A stretch of DNA of 64,000 nucleotides, from NCBI GenBank assembly GCA_963807015.1, contig CAWEAS010000010.1, forward strand, positions 1 to 64,000. Reading direction: 5' to 3'. This stretch comes from JAJPKK01 sp963807015 (GTDB lineage Bacteria; Pseudomonadota; Alphaproteobacteria; Rhizobiales; Xanthobacteraceae). The notes under the pieces are model-generated. The model was not told the origin of the DNA and searched no databases. It was given only the letters and a program-made list of their open reading frames with translations. Within the stretch, counting starts at the first letter, position 1. Every line of letters starts with the position of its first letter. A program made the position numbers and the translations under genes. Positions 9,761-19,256 of the stretch are shown one piece after another.

Positions 9761-11154
9761 ACCGCTTTGGCGGCCGCGACGACTTCGGCGACGGACGGCA
9801 GCGCGAGCTTCTCGAGATTTGCCGCATAAGGCATCGGCACGTCCTTGCCGGAGACGCGCGCAATCGATGCATCGAGATAATCAAAGGCGTGCTCCATCAG
9901 GCGTGCCGCAATTTCGGCACCGACGCCCGACTGTTGCCAGCCCTCCTCCACCACGACGCAGCGTCCCGTCTTTTGGACCGAGCGCACCAGCGTCTCCGTA
10001 TCCATCGGACGAATGGTGCGCAGGTCGATGATCTCGGCGCTGATGTTCTCTTTCTCCAGCTCCTCGGCCGCCTTCAACGCATAGGACACGGCCATTGACC
10101 ACGCGACGATGGTCACGTGCTCGCCCGGCCGCGCGATGCGGGCTTTGCCGATCGGAATGAGGAAATCGTCGAGCTTCGGCACCTGGAACGAATGGCCATA
10201 GAGGATTTCGTTTTCCAGGAACACGACCGGATTGGGATAGCGGATCGCCGATTTCAGCAAGCCCTTGGCATCAGCCGCCGTATAAGGCGCAATGACCGTC
10301 AGTCCCGGCACGTGGGAATACCACGGCGTGAAATCCTGGCTGTGCTGGGCGGCGACCCGCGCGGCCGGGCCGTTGGGACCGCGAAACACGATCGAGCAAC
10401 CCATCTGGCCGCCGGACATGTAAAGCGTTTTCGCCGCCGAATTGATGAGCTGGTCCATCGCCTGCATGGCGAAATTGAACGTCATGAACTCGACGATGGG
10501 CTTGAGGCCCGCGAGCCCCGCGCCGACGCCCAGGCCGGCGAAGCCGTGCTCGGTGATCGGCGTATCGATCACCCGGCGCGCGCCGAATTCCTGCAGCAGC
10601 CCTTGGGTGACCTTGTACGCCCCTTGGTACTCGGCGACTTCCTCCCCCATGACGAACACGTCGCCATCACGGCGCATCTCCTCCGCCATGGCATCGCGCA
10701 AGGCTTCGCGAACCGTCATGGTCACCATCTCGGTGCCTTCAGGTACTTCAGGCTCAAGTGCTTGTTCACCGGGCGCGCGCGGATGTGGCGGCGCTGCGGG
10801 GGAGGGAGCCGGTGTAGCCGGGGCCTTTGCCTCGGCCGCGGCCGGAGGAGCTGACTCTGCGGCCTTCGCCTGCGGCGCAGGTGCTGCAGATTTCAAGGCG
10901 GCGGCGTCCTCTCCGTCGGACAGGATCATCGCGATCGGCGTGTTGACCGCGACGTCGGCGGTGCCTTCCGGCACCAGGATCTTGCCTAGCGTGCCTTCGT
11001 CCGTCGCCTCTACTTCCATGGTGGCTTTGTCGGTCTCGATCTCGGCGATGATATCGCCCGACTTGATCCGATCACCCTCCCCTTTGAGCCACTTGGCGAG
11101 GTTGCCCTTCTCCATGGTCGGCGAGAGGGCGGGCATCAGAACCTGGATCGGCAT
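9748..11154 (-). CDS. pdhB: Pyruvate dehydrogenase E1 beta subunit with N-terminal lipoyl domain
   Basis: 468 aa. Residues 1-80 form a lipoyl domain nearly identical to that of PdhC (MPIQVLMPALSPTMEKGNLA, lysine K43), joined by an Ala/Pro linker to the transketolase-like beta chain (TMTVREALRDAMAEEM, DTPITEHGFAGLGVG, RGPNGPAARVAAQHSQDF, SGKDVPMPYAANLEKL). Pairs with PdhA to bind thiamine diphosphate and decarboxylate pyruvate. A lipoyl domain fused to E1 beta is an alphaproteobacterial trait. The gene follows pdhA by 27 bp. Confidence 0.97.
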   Translation of the reverse strand: MPIQVLMPALSPTMEKGNLAKWLKGEGDRIKSGDIIAEIETDKATMEVEATDEGTLGKILVPEGTADVAVNTPIAMILSDGEDAAALKSAAPAPQAKAAESAPPAAAEAKAPATPAPSPAAPPHPRAPGEQALEPEVPEGTEMVTMTVREALRDAMAEEMRRDGDVFVMGEEVAEYQGAYKVTQGLLQEFGARRVIDTPITEHGFAGLGVGAGLAGLKPIVEFMTFNFAMQAMDQLINSAAKTLYMSGGQMGCSIVFRGPNGPAARVAAQHSQDFTPWYSHVPGLTVIAPYTAADAKGLLKSAIRYPNPVVFLENEILYGHSFQVPKLDDFLIPIGKARIARPGEHVTIVAWSMAVSYALKAAEELEKENISAEIIDLRTIRPMDTETLVRSVQKTGRCVVVEEGWQQSGVGAEIAARLMEHAFDYLDASIARVSGKDVPMPYAANLEKLALPSVAEVVAAAKAVCYR

Positions 11155-11181
11155 GGAAGGTCTCGAAATCGGAGATTCGGA

Positions 11182-12240
11182 TCAGCGTACGACGTCGGTC
11201 CACAATTCGGACGGATCGGGCTCGGCGTCATGAGTGGCGAATTCGGAGGCCTCGTTGACGATCTTGCGGACCTCGGCATCGACCGCCTTGAGCCGATCTT
11301 CACTCGAGCGCTTGGTGGCGATGAGTCGGGCACGCACCTGCTCGATCGGGTCGTGCTCAGTGCGGACCTTCTCGACTTCTTCGCGGGTGCGATACTTTGC
11401 CGGGTCCGACATGGAATGACCGCGATAGCGGTATGTCATCATTTCCAGGATGATCGGGCCGTTGCCATCGCGGCACCACTGCACGGCCTTCTCGCCGGCG
11501 GCCTTGACGGCGCGCACGTCCATGCCGTCGACCTGTTCGCCCGGAATGTTGAACGACACGCCGCGCTTCGCAAAATTGGTCTGCGCGGAGGCCCGCGTCA
11601 CTGCGGTGCCCATGGCGTAGCGGTTGTTCTCGATGATGTACACGACCGGCAGCTTCCACAGCTCGGCCATGTTGAAACTCTCGTAGACTTGGCCCTGGTT
11701 CGCCGCGCCATCACCGAAATAGGTCAGGCACACGTTGTCGTTTTTGCGGTAACGATTGGCGAACGCGAGTCCGGTGCCGAGCGGCACCTGGGCAGCGACG
11801 ATGCCGTGCCCGCCATAGAAGCTTTTCTCCTTGCTGAACATGTGCATGGAGCCGCCTTTGCCCTTCGAGTAGCCGCCGCGGCGTCCGGTCAGCTCTGCCA
11901 TGACGCCCTTGGGGTCCATGCCGGCCGCAAGCATGTGGCCGTGGTCGCGGTACCCGGTGATGATCTGGTCGCCGGGCTTGAGAGTAATCTGCATGCCGAC
12001 GACCACGGCTTCTTGCCCTATGTAGAGGTGGCAGAAGCCGCCGATCAGCCCCATGCCGTACATCTGACCTGCCTTCTCCTCGAAGCGGCGGATCAGCAAC
12101 ATGTCGCGGTAGGCCTTGAGTTCGGTGTCCTTGCCGAGATCCGGGACCGGAGGGGCCCCCCCATTGCCTTGTTCGGCCGGGGCATTCGGAGGTGGGGCGG
12201 GCTTGTTCTGCTTGTTTGACGGGGTTTTGGCGAGCGCCAT
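11182..12240 (-). CDS. pdhA: Pyruvate dehydrogenase E1 alpha subunit
   Basis: 352 aa. Thiamine-diphosphate motif GDGAANQGQVYESFNMA with the second half NNRYAMGT, and the activation loop TYRYRGHSMSDPAKYR. The N-terminus has a Pro/Asn/Ala-rich extension (residues 5-32) before KDTELKAYRDMLLIRRFEE, as in rhizobial E1 alpha chains. First gene of the pdhA-pdhB-DUF5076-pdhC group; the 97-bp gap to ftsB upstream probably holds its promoter, though I see no clear consensus there. Confidence 0.97.
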   Translation of the reverse strand: MALAKTPSNKQNKPAPPPNAPAEQGNGGAPPVPDLGKDTELKAYRDMLLIRRFEEKAGQMYGMGLIGGFCHLYIGQEAVVVGMQITLKPGDQIITGYRDHGHMLAAGMDPKGVMAELTGRRGGYSKGKGGSMHMFSKEKSFYGGHGIVAAQVPLGTGLAFANRYRKNDNVCLTYFGDGAANQGQVYESFNMAELWKLPVVYIIENNRYAMGTAVTRASAQTNFAKRGVSFNIPGEQVDGMDVRAVKAAGEKAVQWCRDGNGPIILEMMTYRYRGHSMSDPAKYRTREEVEKVRTEHDPIEQVRARLIATKRSSEDRLKAVDAEVRKIVNEASEFATHDAEPDPSELWTDVVR

Positions 12241-12337
12241 CTACGTCCTCGGAACTTGGTCCCTGGTCAGCGGGATTTGTTCATCCCAATAGCTGAAATC
12301 CAGAGGCGGCGGAAGCGTTCGGCGCGCGCTTTCCCAA

Positions 12338-12670
12338 TTACCGCGGAGCAGATGGGCGTTGCTTGACCATCATCGTGACGTCACGAGGATCCGCATATTC
12401 GAGCAGCAGACGTGCCCGCTCATCGAGCATGTCGGGATCGAGCTGGTCAGACTTCAACAGCGCGACCCGGCGCTCCCACCGAGCCCGCTCGGCTTTGATG
12501 CCGTCAAGTTCGCGGGCAAGGTCGGCAATCTGCTGATCGAGGCCTTGCTTCGCCTTGAGGCCGTGATTGCCGGTATAGGCATTGATGCCGAAATAGCCGA
12601 TGAACAGCCCTGCCAAGCAATAGAGGGCGAGCGCCATCAGGAACGAGCGAATCCGCGGCCGAATGACCAT
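12338..12670 (-). CDS. ftsB: FtsB/DivIC-type septum formation initiator
   Basis: 110 aa bitopic membrane protein: short basic cytoplasmic end, one membrane helix (FLMALALYCLAGLFIGYFGI, residues about 9-28), then a coiled coil (QQIADLARELDGIKAERARW, heptad-like Leu/Ala/Ile pattern) and the DPDMLDERARLLL motif that contacts FtsL and FtsQ. FtsB bridges the divisome. The eno-ftsB-pdhA order is conserved in alphaproteobacteria and supports the call despite low sequence conservation. Confidence 0.9.
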   Translation of the reverse strand: MVIRPRIRSFLMALALYCLAGLFIGYFGINAYTGNHGLKAKQGLDQQIADLARELDGIKAERARWERRVALLKSDQLDPDMLDERARLLLEYADPRDVTMMVKQRPSAPR

Positions 12671-12733
12671 GCTGGATGTGTGCGGCGGCGAAGTTAACGC
12701 GGGATTAACGCCGGCGCTGCGCGCCGATCCTCG

Positions 12734-14023
12734 TCATTTCGTACCGAGTTGCTTCACTGCCGCCCTGCCGCCGAACTGGGCCTGCGGCCCCAGTTCCTCC
12801 TCGATGCGAAGTAACTGATTGTATTTTGCAGTGCGGTCAGAGCGCGCAAGAGCGCCCGTCTTGATCTGCCCGCAATTGGTGGCGACTGCGAGATCCGCGA
12901 TGGTCGCATCCTCGGTTTCGCCGGAGCGATGGGACATCACGGCGCCGTAGCCCGCCTTGTGCGCCATCTCCACGGTCGCGAGCGTCTCGGTGAGCGTCCC
13001 GATCTGGTTGACCTTGATTAGGATGGCGTTGCCGAGTCCGCGCTTGATGCCATCGGCGAGCTGCCGGACGTTTGTCACGAAGATATCGTCGCCAACCAAC
13101 TGGCATTTCGATCCGATGGCGTCGGTCAGTGCCTTCCAGCCGTCGAAGTCATCCTCGGCCATGCCATCCTCAACGGAGACAATGGGATAGCGGCCGACGA
13201 GACCTGCAAGGTACTTTACCTGCTCGTCAACGGATCGAACTTTGCCTTCGCCCTCATAATGATAGGCACCGTTCTTAAAGAACTCGCTTGCCGCCGGATC
13301 GAGCGCCAGCACAATGTCTTCGCCCGGACGATACCCGGCCGCCTCGATCGCCTTGGTCACGAAGCCGAGAGCCGCATCGGCCGACGGCAGGTTCGGCGCG
13401 AAACCGCCTTCGTCGCCGACGTTGGTGTTGTATCCGGCATCGTGCAACGCCTTCTTCAAGGTCTGGTACACCTCGACGCCAAAACGCAGGGACTCGGCGA
13501 AATTCTCCGCGCCGACCGGCATGATCATGAATTCCTGGAAGTCGATCGGATTGTCGGCATGCACCCCACCGTTGATGATGTTCATCATCGGCACTGGCAG
13601 GAGTCGCGCCGCGACGCCGCCGACGTAGCGGTAGAGCGGCAAGTCGCGGGCCGCTGCGGCGGCCTTTGCGGTCGCGAGCGACACGCCGAGGATCGCGTTC
13701 GCGCCAAGCCGCCCCTTGTTGGGCGTGCCGTCGAGCGCGATCATGGTCTCGTCGATCTTGACCTGATCTTCGGCGTCCATGCCGCCGATGGCGTCGAATA
13801 TCTCGCTGTTGACGGCATCGACCGCCTTGCGCACGCCCTTGCCGAGGTAACGGGTCTTGTCGCCGTCGCGCAGTTCCACGGCCTCATGGGCGCCGGTCGA
13901 TGCACCTGAGGGAACCGCCGCGCGACCTTGGCTGCCATCGTCGAGAACAACGTCGACCTCGATGGTTGGATTGCCGCGGCTGTCGAGAATTTCGCGGCCG
14001 ATGATATCAACAATGGCAGTCAT
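12734..14023 (-). CDS. eno: Enolase
   Basis: Converts 2-phosphoglycerate to phosphoenolpyruvate. Start at 14023 (MTAIVDIIGREILDSRGNPT) follows GGGAG; the open frame continues to 14161 without homology. 429 aa with the expected signatures: SGASTGAHEAVELRDGD, INGGVHADNPIDFQEFMI, VGDEGGFAPNL, magnesium-binding region SVEDGMAEDD, catalytic lysine in ILIKVNQIGTLTE and SHRSGETEDATIADLAV. It heads the glycolysis-to-acetyl-CoA gene run downstream. Confidence 0.98.
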   Translation of the reverse strand: MTAIVDIIGREILDSRGNPTIEVDVVLDDGSQGRAAVPSGASTGAHEAVELRDGDKTRYLGKGVRKAVDAVNSEIFDAIGGMDAEDQVKIDETMIALDGTPNKGRLGANAILGVSLATAKAAAAARDLPLYRYVGGVAARLLPVPMMNIINGGVHADNPIDFQEFMIMPVGAENFAESLRFGVEVYQTLKKALHDAGYNTNVGDEGGFAPNLPSADAALGFVTKAIEAAGYRPGEDIVLALDPAASEFFKNGAYHYEGEGKVRSVDEQVKYLAGLVGRYPIVSVEDGMAEDDFDGWKALTDAIGSKCQLVGDDIFVTNVRQLADGIKRGLGNAILIKVNQIGTLTETLATVEMAHKAGYGAVMSHRSGETEDATIADLAVATNCGQIKTGALARSDRTAKYNQLLRIEEELGPQAQFGGRAAVKQLGTK

Positions 14024-14084
14024 GCAAGGCTCCCGGTGGTTGCCCGCTTCTACAGGATCGATGTGATGCCGCAAAGGCGCCCGG

Positions 14085-14996
14085 TCAATGCTCGGGCGAG
14101 ACGGTTCCAAGCGCGCCAACGATTGCCAGCACCGCAAGGCCGAGCGCGATCTCAATCGCAACGCTGCGGACCAGCCCGCTGGCGCCCTTCGCCCCGGAAC
14201 TTTCCGCGATCCGCGGCATCAGCACCTGCCGGTTGACGGCGCCGAGCGCGATCATCCCGAGAACGAGGGTGATCTTCGCAACGAGAAGGCGGCCATAAGT
14301 GGTGGCGATCAACGCCGCCGGGCTGTCGAGAAGGAGCACGGCATTGACGATGCCGCTCAATACCACGAGCGCGACCGCGATTACCGCCATGGTCGAAAAT
14401 CGCGGCAGCGCATGAAGTCCGACCGTGGCGAGATCCGTCGACGCGAAGAGCCGCAGCAACACCACAAGCCCGCCAAGCCAGGCCGCCGCGGCGAACAGAT
14501 GCACGGCGTCGGCGAACTGGTGCACGATGCCGGCCGTGCCGCTATTCGTGACGGCGTGGCCGACGCCGGAGAGGGTCGCAAGCGCGAAGCCCGAGAGCAC
14601 CGCCACACTCGCTCGCGCCGGATTGGGCGTCTGTCCGAAGCGGGCGAGAACAAGCATCACAATCAGCACCACGAGGATCGCGATCCGCCACTCCCAGACG
14701 AGCCCGAACCTCGTCTCGGTCAGGACTGTCCGAAGTCCAGAAACTCTAAGCGCCCCGGCAAGATCGCCGATCATGTTGCTCGCCGTCGCGACGAGCCATC
14801 CGAGCGACGACGCCAGTGCAACAACCGCGCAAGCCGTCGCGAGACGCCATAGCCAGCGATCCAACGCCGCAAGCGCCGACGGCGACATATGCTGCTCATC
14901 GATCGCCTGGAAGCGGAACAGCACTGCGCCAAACAGCACAGTGAGCGCGGTGAATTCCAGAAATCGCCAGAAGACCGCGTCGACTTCGAGCCCCAT
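14085..14996 (-). CDS. copD: CopD-type copper resistance membrane protein
   Basis: 303 aa integral membrane protein with about eight hydrophobic segments, starting MGLEVDAVFWRFLEFTALTV and including the CopD-domain pattern HQFADAVHLFAAAAWLGGLVVL, whose histidines are the usual copper ligands. The ATG at 14996 overlaps the stop of copC by one base (TGATG), so the pair is translationally coupled. CopD is thought to move copper from periplasmic CopC across the inner membrane. The longer reading frame to 15215 lies inside copC and is not used. Confidence 0.87.
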   Translation of the reverse strand: MGLEVDAVFWRFLEFTALTVLFGAVLFRFQAIDEQHMSPSALAALDRWLWRLATACAVVALASSLGWLVATASNMIGDLAGALRVSGLRTVLTETRFGLVWEWRIAILVVLIVMLVLARFGQTPNPARASVAVLSGFALATLSGVGHAVTNSGTAGIVHQFADAVHLFAAAAWLGGLVVLLRLFASTDLATVGLHALPRFSTMAVIAVALVVLSGIVNAVLLLDSPAALIATTYGRLLVAKITLVLGMIALGAVNRQVLMPRIAESSGAKGASGLVRSVAIEIALGLAVLAIVGALGTVSPEH

Positions 14997-15346
14997 CAAG
15001 GCTTGATCTCGAACGAGAAGTCGCCTTCGCTGCGATGGGTATCGGTCGAAATCACCCGCCAGATCACCTTGTATTTGCCGGGCTTGAGGCCGCTGACCGG
15101 CACGACGAGCGCCTTGCGGTCGGCGGGATCGGCGCCGCCAGTTGCGACGACCGCACCGCTCGTCGACCGCAACTCCGCCTTGGAGAAGCGCGGTTCCAGC
15201 GCCTCCGAGAACCACAGGTGTACCTCGGATGGCGCATCGGTAATGACGCTGTTTACCGCAGGAGTCGCGCGATCGAGATGAGCATGAGCGCTCGCCGCCG
15301 CCGTCGACAGTGCCGCGAGTGCCGCGGCGAGAATGATCGTGCGCAT
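14996..15346 (-). CDS. copC: CopC-type periplasmic copper-binding protein
   Basis: 116 aa. Start at 15346 follows GGGAGG. A cleavable signal peptide (MRTIILAAALAALSTAAASA) should leave an N-terminal histidine (HAHLDRATP), the residue that forms the Cu(II) histidine brace; the partner histidine is in STDTHRSEGDFSFEI. The CopC beta-sandwich pattern SEVHLWFSEALEP is intact. No methionine-rich Cu(I) loop is apparent, so this looks like a Cu(II)-only type. Divergent from queF over a 187-bp gap. Confidence 0.88.
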   Translation of the reverse strand: MRTIILAAALAALSTAAASAHAHLDRATPAVNSVITDAPSEVHLWFSEALEPRFSKAELRSTSGAVVATGGADPADRKALVVPVSGLKPGKYKVIWRVISTDTHRSEGDFSFEIKP

Positions 15347-15533
15347 GGTTGCCTCCCAGTTCAAACGGCGCGTTGCGTGCCGCGCTAGCGATTTTGGCGA
15401 TTGTACATAGACGGCCCGCTTTAGTCAGCGAAATCGCTGCGATGGCTATTCATATCTGTTGAGACGCCGGCGTGGGTGACGCCGGGATCGGCAAACTTGC
15501 GACCCGCGCTGATAGAGGCTAGCTGAAAGCCCC

Positions 15534-15986
15534 ATGGCAAAGGCACTGGTTCATCTTGGCAAACCGAGCAAAATCCCGGCCTCTCCGGCGCAGGCCGTGC
15601 TCGATCGCGTGCCGAACCCGCATCCAAGCACAAACTACGTCGCGCGGTTCACGTTCCCGGAATTCACGATCATGTGCCCGGTGACCGGCCAGCCGGACTT
15701 CGCCATCATGGTGATCGACTACGTGCCGAAACGCTTTCTCATCGAATCGAAGTCGCTGAAGCTTTTCCTCAACAGCTTCCGTAACCACTCCGGCTTTCAC
15801 GAAGAATGCACAGTCGCGATCGGCAAGCGCATCACCGATCATCTGAAACCGCGCTGGCTGCGCATCGGCGGCTATTTCCATCCGCGCGGAGGCATGCCGA
15901 TCGACGTGTTCTGGCAATACGGCCGGCTACCGGCCGGGGTCTGGGTGCCTGATCAGGGTGTCCAAACCTATCGCGGACGGGGATGA
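15534..15986 (+). CDS. queF: NADPH-dependent 7-cyano-7-deazaguanine reductase
   Basis: Reduces preQ0 to preQ1 in queuosine synthesis. 150 aa single-domain (type I) enzyme. The nucleophilic cysteine C48 and the proton-relay aspartate D55 lie in IMCPVTGQPDFA; the QueF NADPH motif ESKSLKLFLNSFRNH and the FHE substrate loop follow. The gene stands alone, divergent from copC. The upstream segment does not show a convincing preQ1 riboswitch. Confidence 0.95.
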   Translation: MAKALVHLGKPSKIPASPAQAVLDRVPNPHPSTNYVARFTFPEFTIMCPVTGQPDFAIMVIDYVPKRFLIESKSLKLFLNSFRNHSGFHEECTVAIGKRITDHLKPRWLRIGGYFHPRGGMPIDVFWQYGRLPAGVWVPDQGVQTYRGRG

Positions 15987-16018
15987 ACGCGCCATTCAGG
16001 CCGCGCTCTGCGAAGCCT

Positions 16019-17341
16019 CTACGAATGCCGGGTCCGCCGCAACGCCCGTGAACTGATATAGCCCGTGGTGAAAATCACGGCCGCAGAGATGGCGACCGTC
16101 GGCGCCAAGCCGGCATGGGCAAGGCCGAAGCCGAAATAAATTGGGCCAATCGCAAGGCCGAGGCAGAAAAAGCCGGAGTGGATCGCAGCCGCGGACCCGC
16201 GCGCCGCCGGCGCGAGTTCGGTCGCGTAGATCTGGATGACGCCATGCATCATGTAGAACCCGCAGCCTACGAACAGGAACTGGACGAATTCGACCTGCCA
16301 CGGTGCGCGCAGCGCCAGTGCCAGCATGCCAAGGCTCATGAACGCGGCGCCGGTAAGGATCAGGCCGCGCTCGCCGATGCGCGGCAGCAGGCGCGAGACG
16401 CTCGCTGAATAAAACACGCCGCCGAGCGCAAAGCCGGCGAGCACGAGTCCGGCGATCGCCGCGCGCGGTTCGCCGCCCTCCCGCAACAGCAGCGCCACAT
16501 AAGGGAATACGCCCATGATGAACGTGCCTTCGAGCAGAACCGCACCGAAGCAAAATTTGGCCTGCGGATTGCTGAAGATCGTCTGATATCCCTTGATGGC
16601 GGCGGCCAAGCTCATCGGCGTGGTCGGACGCGCCGGCATCCCGCGAAATCCGATCACCGCGGTCAAAAATGTCAGGAGGCATAAGGCTCCGATCACGGCG
16701 AGGACGAAGCGCCAGCCGATGAGGTCGCCGAGAATGCCGGCCATCGGCGTGCCGAGGAGATTGCCGAGCATGCCGGCGGCCAGCAGCCGGCTGATCGCGA
16801 CCTGACGCCCTTGGACCGGCACGAGGTCGCCGGCGACCGCGAGCGCGGTCGGGAAAATACCGCCTGCTGCGACACCGGTCACGATGCGGCTCGCCATCAG
16901 CACCGTGAAGTTTGGCGCCACCGCGCCGACGAAACCATTGAGTACGAGAATGCCGAGGCAGATCGTCATCAGCCGCGTCTTGCCCATCATGTCGGCGAGC
17001 GGCCCAAGCACCGGCTGCAGCGCGGCATAGGGCAGCGCGAAGGCCGTGGTGAGGAGCGCAACGGTCGACGGGTCTGTCGCAAGGTCGTGGGCGACCTGCG
17101 GGATCATCGGGTCGATCGCCCGCATGAAGAGGCTCGACGCGAAATTGCCGAGCGCCATGATGGCGAGCACGCGCCGCGCCGCCGCCGACATTTCCGCCCG
17201 CTGCGACGCGGTGCTTTCGAGGTGAGGCGCCGCTCGTTCGTCCGCATTGACGATCGTCGAAACCGGCTCCTGCCCCGCTTGCGGGGAAGGAACTGGGAGG
17301 GAAGCCTCTGCACGACGCGGATTCGCCGCAGCGTCCGCCAC
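16019..17341 (-). CDS. Major facilitator superfamily transporter
   Basis: 440 aa, about twelve membrane helices with the MFS loop 2-3 motif GPLADMMGKTRLM and the fifth-helix ARxxxG-like LVPVQGRQVAIS. The GTG at 17341 is chosen as start: it lies one base past the kdsA stop and follows GGGGGAG at ideal spacing, whereas the open frame to 17377 would need a TTG inside kdsA. The cytoplasmic N-terminus is long (about 60 residues). The sequence recalls drug-efflux or sugar-efflux permeases (DHA1 type). Substrate unknown. Confidence 0.8.
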   Translation of the reverse strand: MADAAANPRRAEASLPVPSPQAGQEPVSTIVNADERAAPHLESTASQRAEMSAAARRVLAIMALGNFASSLFMRAIDPMIPQVAHDLATDPSTVALLTTAFALPYAALQPVLGPLADMMGKTRLMTICLGILVLNGFVGAVAPNFTVLMASRIVTGVAAGGIFPTALAVAGDLVPVQGRQVAISRLLAAGMLGNLLGTPMAGILGDLIGWRFVLAVIGALCLLTFLTAVIGFRGMPARPTTPMSLAAAIKGYQTIFSNPQAKFCFGAVLLEGTFIMGVFPYVALLLREGGEPRAAIAGLVLAGFALGGVFYSASVSRLLPRIGERGLILTGAAFMSLGMLALALRAPWQVEFVQFLFVGCGFYMMHGVIQIYATELAPAARGSAAAIHSGFFCLGLAIGPIYFGFGLAHAGLAPTVAISAAVIFTTGYISSRALRRTRHS

Positions 17342-17342
17342 G

Positions 17343-18224
17343 CTATGCTCCCCCGCGACGGGCAGAAGAAGGCTCAAACGTCGCCTTCGCGATGCGATCG
17401 AACGCGATCAGCCGTTCGAGCAAGCTCTGCATGTCTTTGAGCGGCACCATATTGGGGCCGTCTGACGGAGCGCGATCCGGGTCCTGGTGTGTTTCGATGA
17501 ACACGCCGGCGACGCCGACGGCGACAGCGGCGCGAGCGAGCACCGGCACGAATTCGCGCTCGCCGCCCGACGCCGTGCCGCGACCGCCCGGCTGCTGCAC
17601 CGAATGGGTGGCATCGAAGATCACAGGCGCGCCGGTGCGCGCGAGGATCGGCAGCGCACGCATGTCGGAGACGAGCGTGTTGTATCCGAAGGACGCACCG
17701 CGCTCGGTGACGAGCACATTGGCATTGCCCGCGCCGGTGATCTTCGCCACCACGTTGGTCATGTCCCATGGCGCGAGGAACTGGCCTTTCTTCACATTGA
17801 CGACGCGGCCGGTGCGCGCTGCGGCTGCGAGAAGATCGGTCTGCCGGCACAGAAACGCGGGGATCTGCAGCACGTCGACAGCGGCCGCGACCGCGGCGCA
17901 TTGGCTGCTTTCGTGCACGTCAGTGAGGACCGGTACGCCGAGCTTCGCGCGCAACTCCGCAAACACCGGCAGCGCTTCGTCGAGCCCGACGCCGCGCGCG
18001 CTTCCAGCGCTCGTGCGGTTCGCCTTGTCGAACGACGTCTTGTAGACGAAGCCGATGCCGAGACGCGCCGTAATCTCCTTGAGCGCACCAGCCATGTCGA
18101 AAGCATGAGCGCGGCTTTCGAGCACGCACGGTCCCGCGATCAGCGCCAGCGGCAGCGCGTTGCCAAAGCGCACAGCGCCGGCGGCGACGATCGGGTTTGG
18201 CGAAAGGCTGTCGTGAACGTTCAT
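17343..18224 (-). CDS. kdsA: 3-deoxy-8-phosphooctulonate (KDO-8-P) synthase
   Basis: Condenses arabinose 5-phosphate and phosphoenolpyruvate for the lipopolysaccharide core. 293 aa. Substrate motifs YKTSFDKANRTSAGS and NVKKGQFLAPWDM. The residue in AGPCVLES is cysteine (C33); together with the His of DATHSVQ and the Glu and Asp of FIETHQDPD it forms the metal site of class II (metal-dependent) enzymes, in contrast to the asparagine of the E. coli enzyme. Followed immediately by an MFS gene. Confidence 0.95.
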   Translation of the reverse strand: MNVHDSLSPNPIVAAGAVRFGNALPLALIAGPCVLESRAHAFDMAGALKEITARLGIGFVYKTSFDKANRTSAGSARGVGLDEALPVFAELRAKLGVPVLTDVHESSQCAAVAAAVDVLQIPAFLCRQTDLLAAAARTGRVVNVKKGQFLAPWDMTNVVAKITGAGNANVLVTERGASFGYNTLVSDMRALPILARTGAPVIFDATHSVQQPGGRGTASGGEREFVPVLARAAVAVGVAGVFIETHQDPDRAPSDGPNMVPLKDMQSLLERLIAFDRIAKATFEPSSARRGGA

Positions 18225-18385
18225 ACTGAGAATCCTGACCGACCATGGCGGCGGGGGCGGTCGCGGTCAACAGTCGGAAGTGGGCAGCAACCCTTCCATA
18301 TCCGACTGCTCCTGGAGTAGCCGGGACGTCCGGGCTACATTTGATCGAGCCCTACGAAGCAAAAGTTCCTGATGGGAGCGCAATC

Positions 18386-19210
18386 ATGCTGAAACGCAAC
18401 GCGATGCCGGCAATCATCCTCGCCGTGACGCTCGCACTTTCGGTCGCCGCGCAGGCGTTCGACGAATCCAAATATCCCGACATGCAGGCCCAATGGAGCC
18501 GGCCGCGCGGCGTCGGCATTCAATGGGATCCGTCGAAACGAGGCGGCCGCGCACAAGAGCCGCCCCTTACTCCCGAATATCAGGCCGTATGGGAGGCGAG
18601 CATGGCGGACCAGGCGAACGGCGGCCAGGGCAACGATCCACTCTACCGCTGCTACCCGGCCGGAATGCCCCGCGTGATGAACGCAGTTTTCCCATTTGAG
18701 ATCGTCATCACGCCAAACGCCACTTACCTGCTATTCGACGGATCGACGCCGCGGCGCATCTTCACCGATGGGCGCGATTGGCCCAAGGATCAGGAGCCGA
18801 ATTTTCTTGGCTATTCGATCGGCCGCTGGATCGATGAGGATGGTGACGGGCGCTATGACGTACTCGAGGCCGAGACGCGCTTTGTCCGAGGCCCCCACTC
18901 GTATGACGGCAGCGGACTGCCGTTTCACAAAGATGATCAGGTGTCATTCAAGGAGCGGTTCTACCTTGATCGCGCCGATCCCAACATCCTTCACGCCGAC
19001 ATCACCACCTACGACCACGCGCTGACGCGGCCGTGGACCATTACCCGAAACTATCAGCGCACCCGAAATCCGATCTGGTTCCAGAACAATTGCGTGGATG
19101 ACAATCAGCATGTGCAGGTCGGCAAGGAAGATTATCTTGTCGGCGCCGACGGCCTGCTGATGCCGGTTCGCAAGGGGCAGGCTCGCCCGGACCTCAGGCA
19201 CTTCGACTAA
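18386..19210 (+). CDS. Exported protein of unknown function with an EF-hand-like loop
   Basis: 274 aa from the ATG at 18386 (GGGAG upstream). A signal peptide (MPAIILAVTLALSVAAQAF) precedes the mature part. Visible features: Trp- and Pro-rich start (MQAQWSRPRGVGIQWDPSKR), a short motif DPLYRCYPAGMPRVM seen in several hypothetical rhizobial proteins, a calcium-type loop DEDGDGRYDVLEAE, and KERFYLDRADPNILHADIT near the end. I recognise the style of a periplasmic beta-rich family found repeatedly in soil proteobacteria but no enzyme activity. Confidence 0.7.
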   Translation: MLKRNAMPAIILAVTLALSVAAQAFDESKYPDMQAQWSRPRGVGIQWDPSKRGGRAQEPPLTPEYQAVWEASMADQANGGQGNDPLYRCYPAGMPRVMNAVFPFEIVITPNATYLLFDGSTPRRIFTDGRDWPKDQEPNFLGYSIGRWIDEDGDGRYDVLEAETRFVRGPHSYDGSGLPFHKDDQVSFKERFYLDRADPNILHADITTYDHALTRPWTITRNYQRTRNPIWFQNNCVDDNQHVQVGKEDYLVGADGLLMPVRKGQARPDLRHFD

Positions 19211-19256
19211 TGCTCGCCGACAGAGGCGCGAGACGGGGCTGCCAGTCGCGTCGTGA

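Noticed and set aside
15480..15533. Possible preQ1 riboswitch before queF
   Set aside because: AGAGGCTAGCTGAAAGCC recalls the preQ1-I start, but the downstream A-rich pseudoknot strand is missing.
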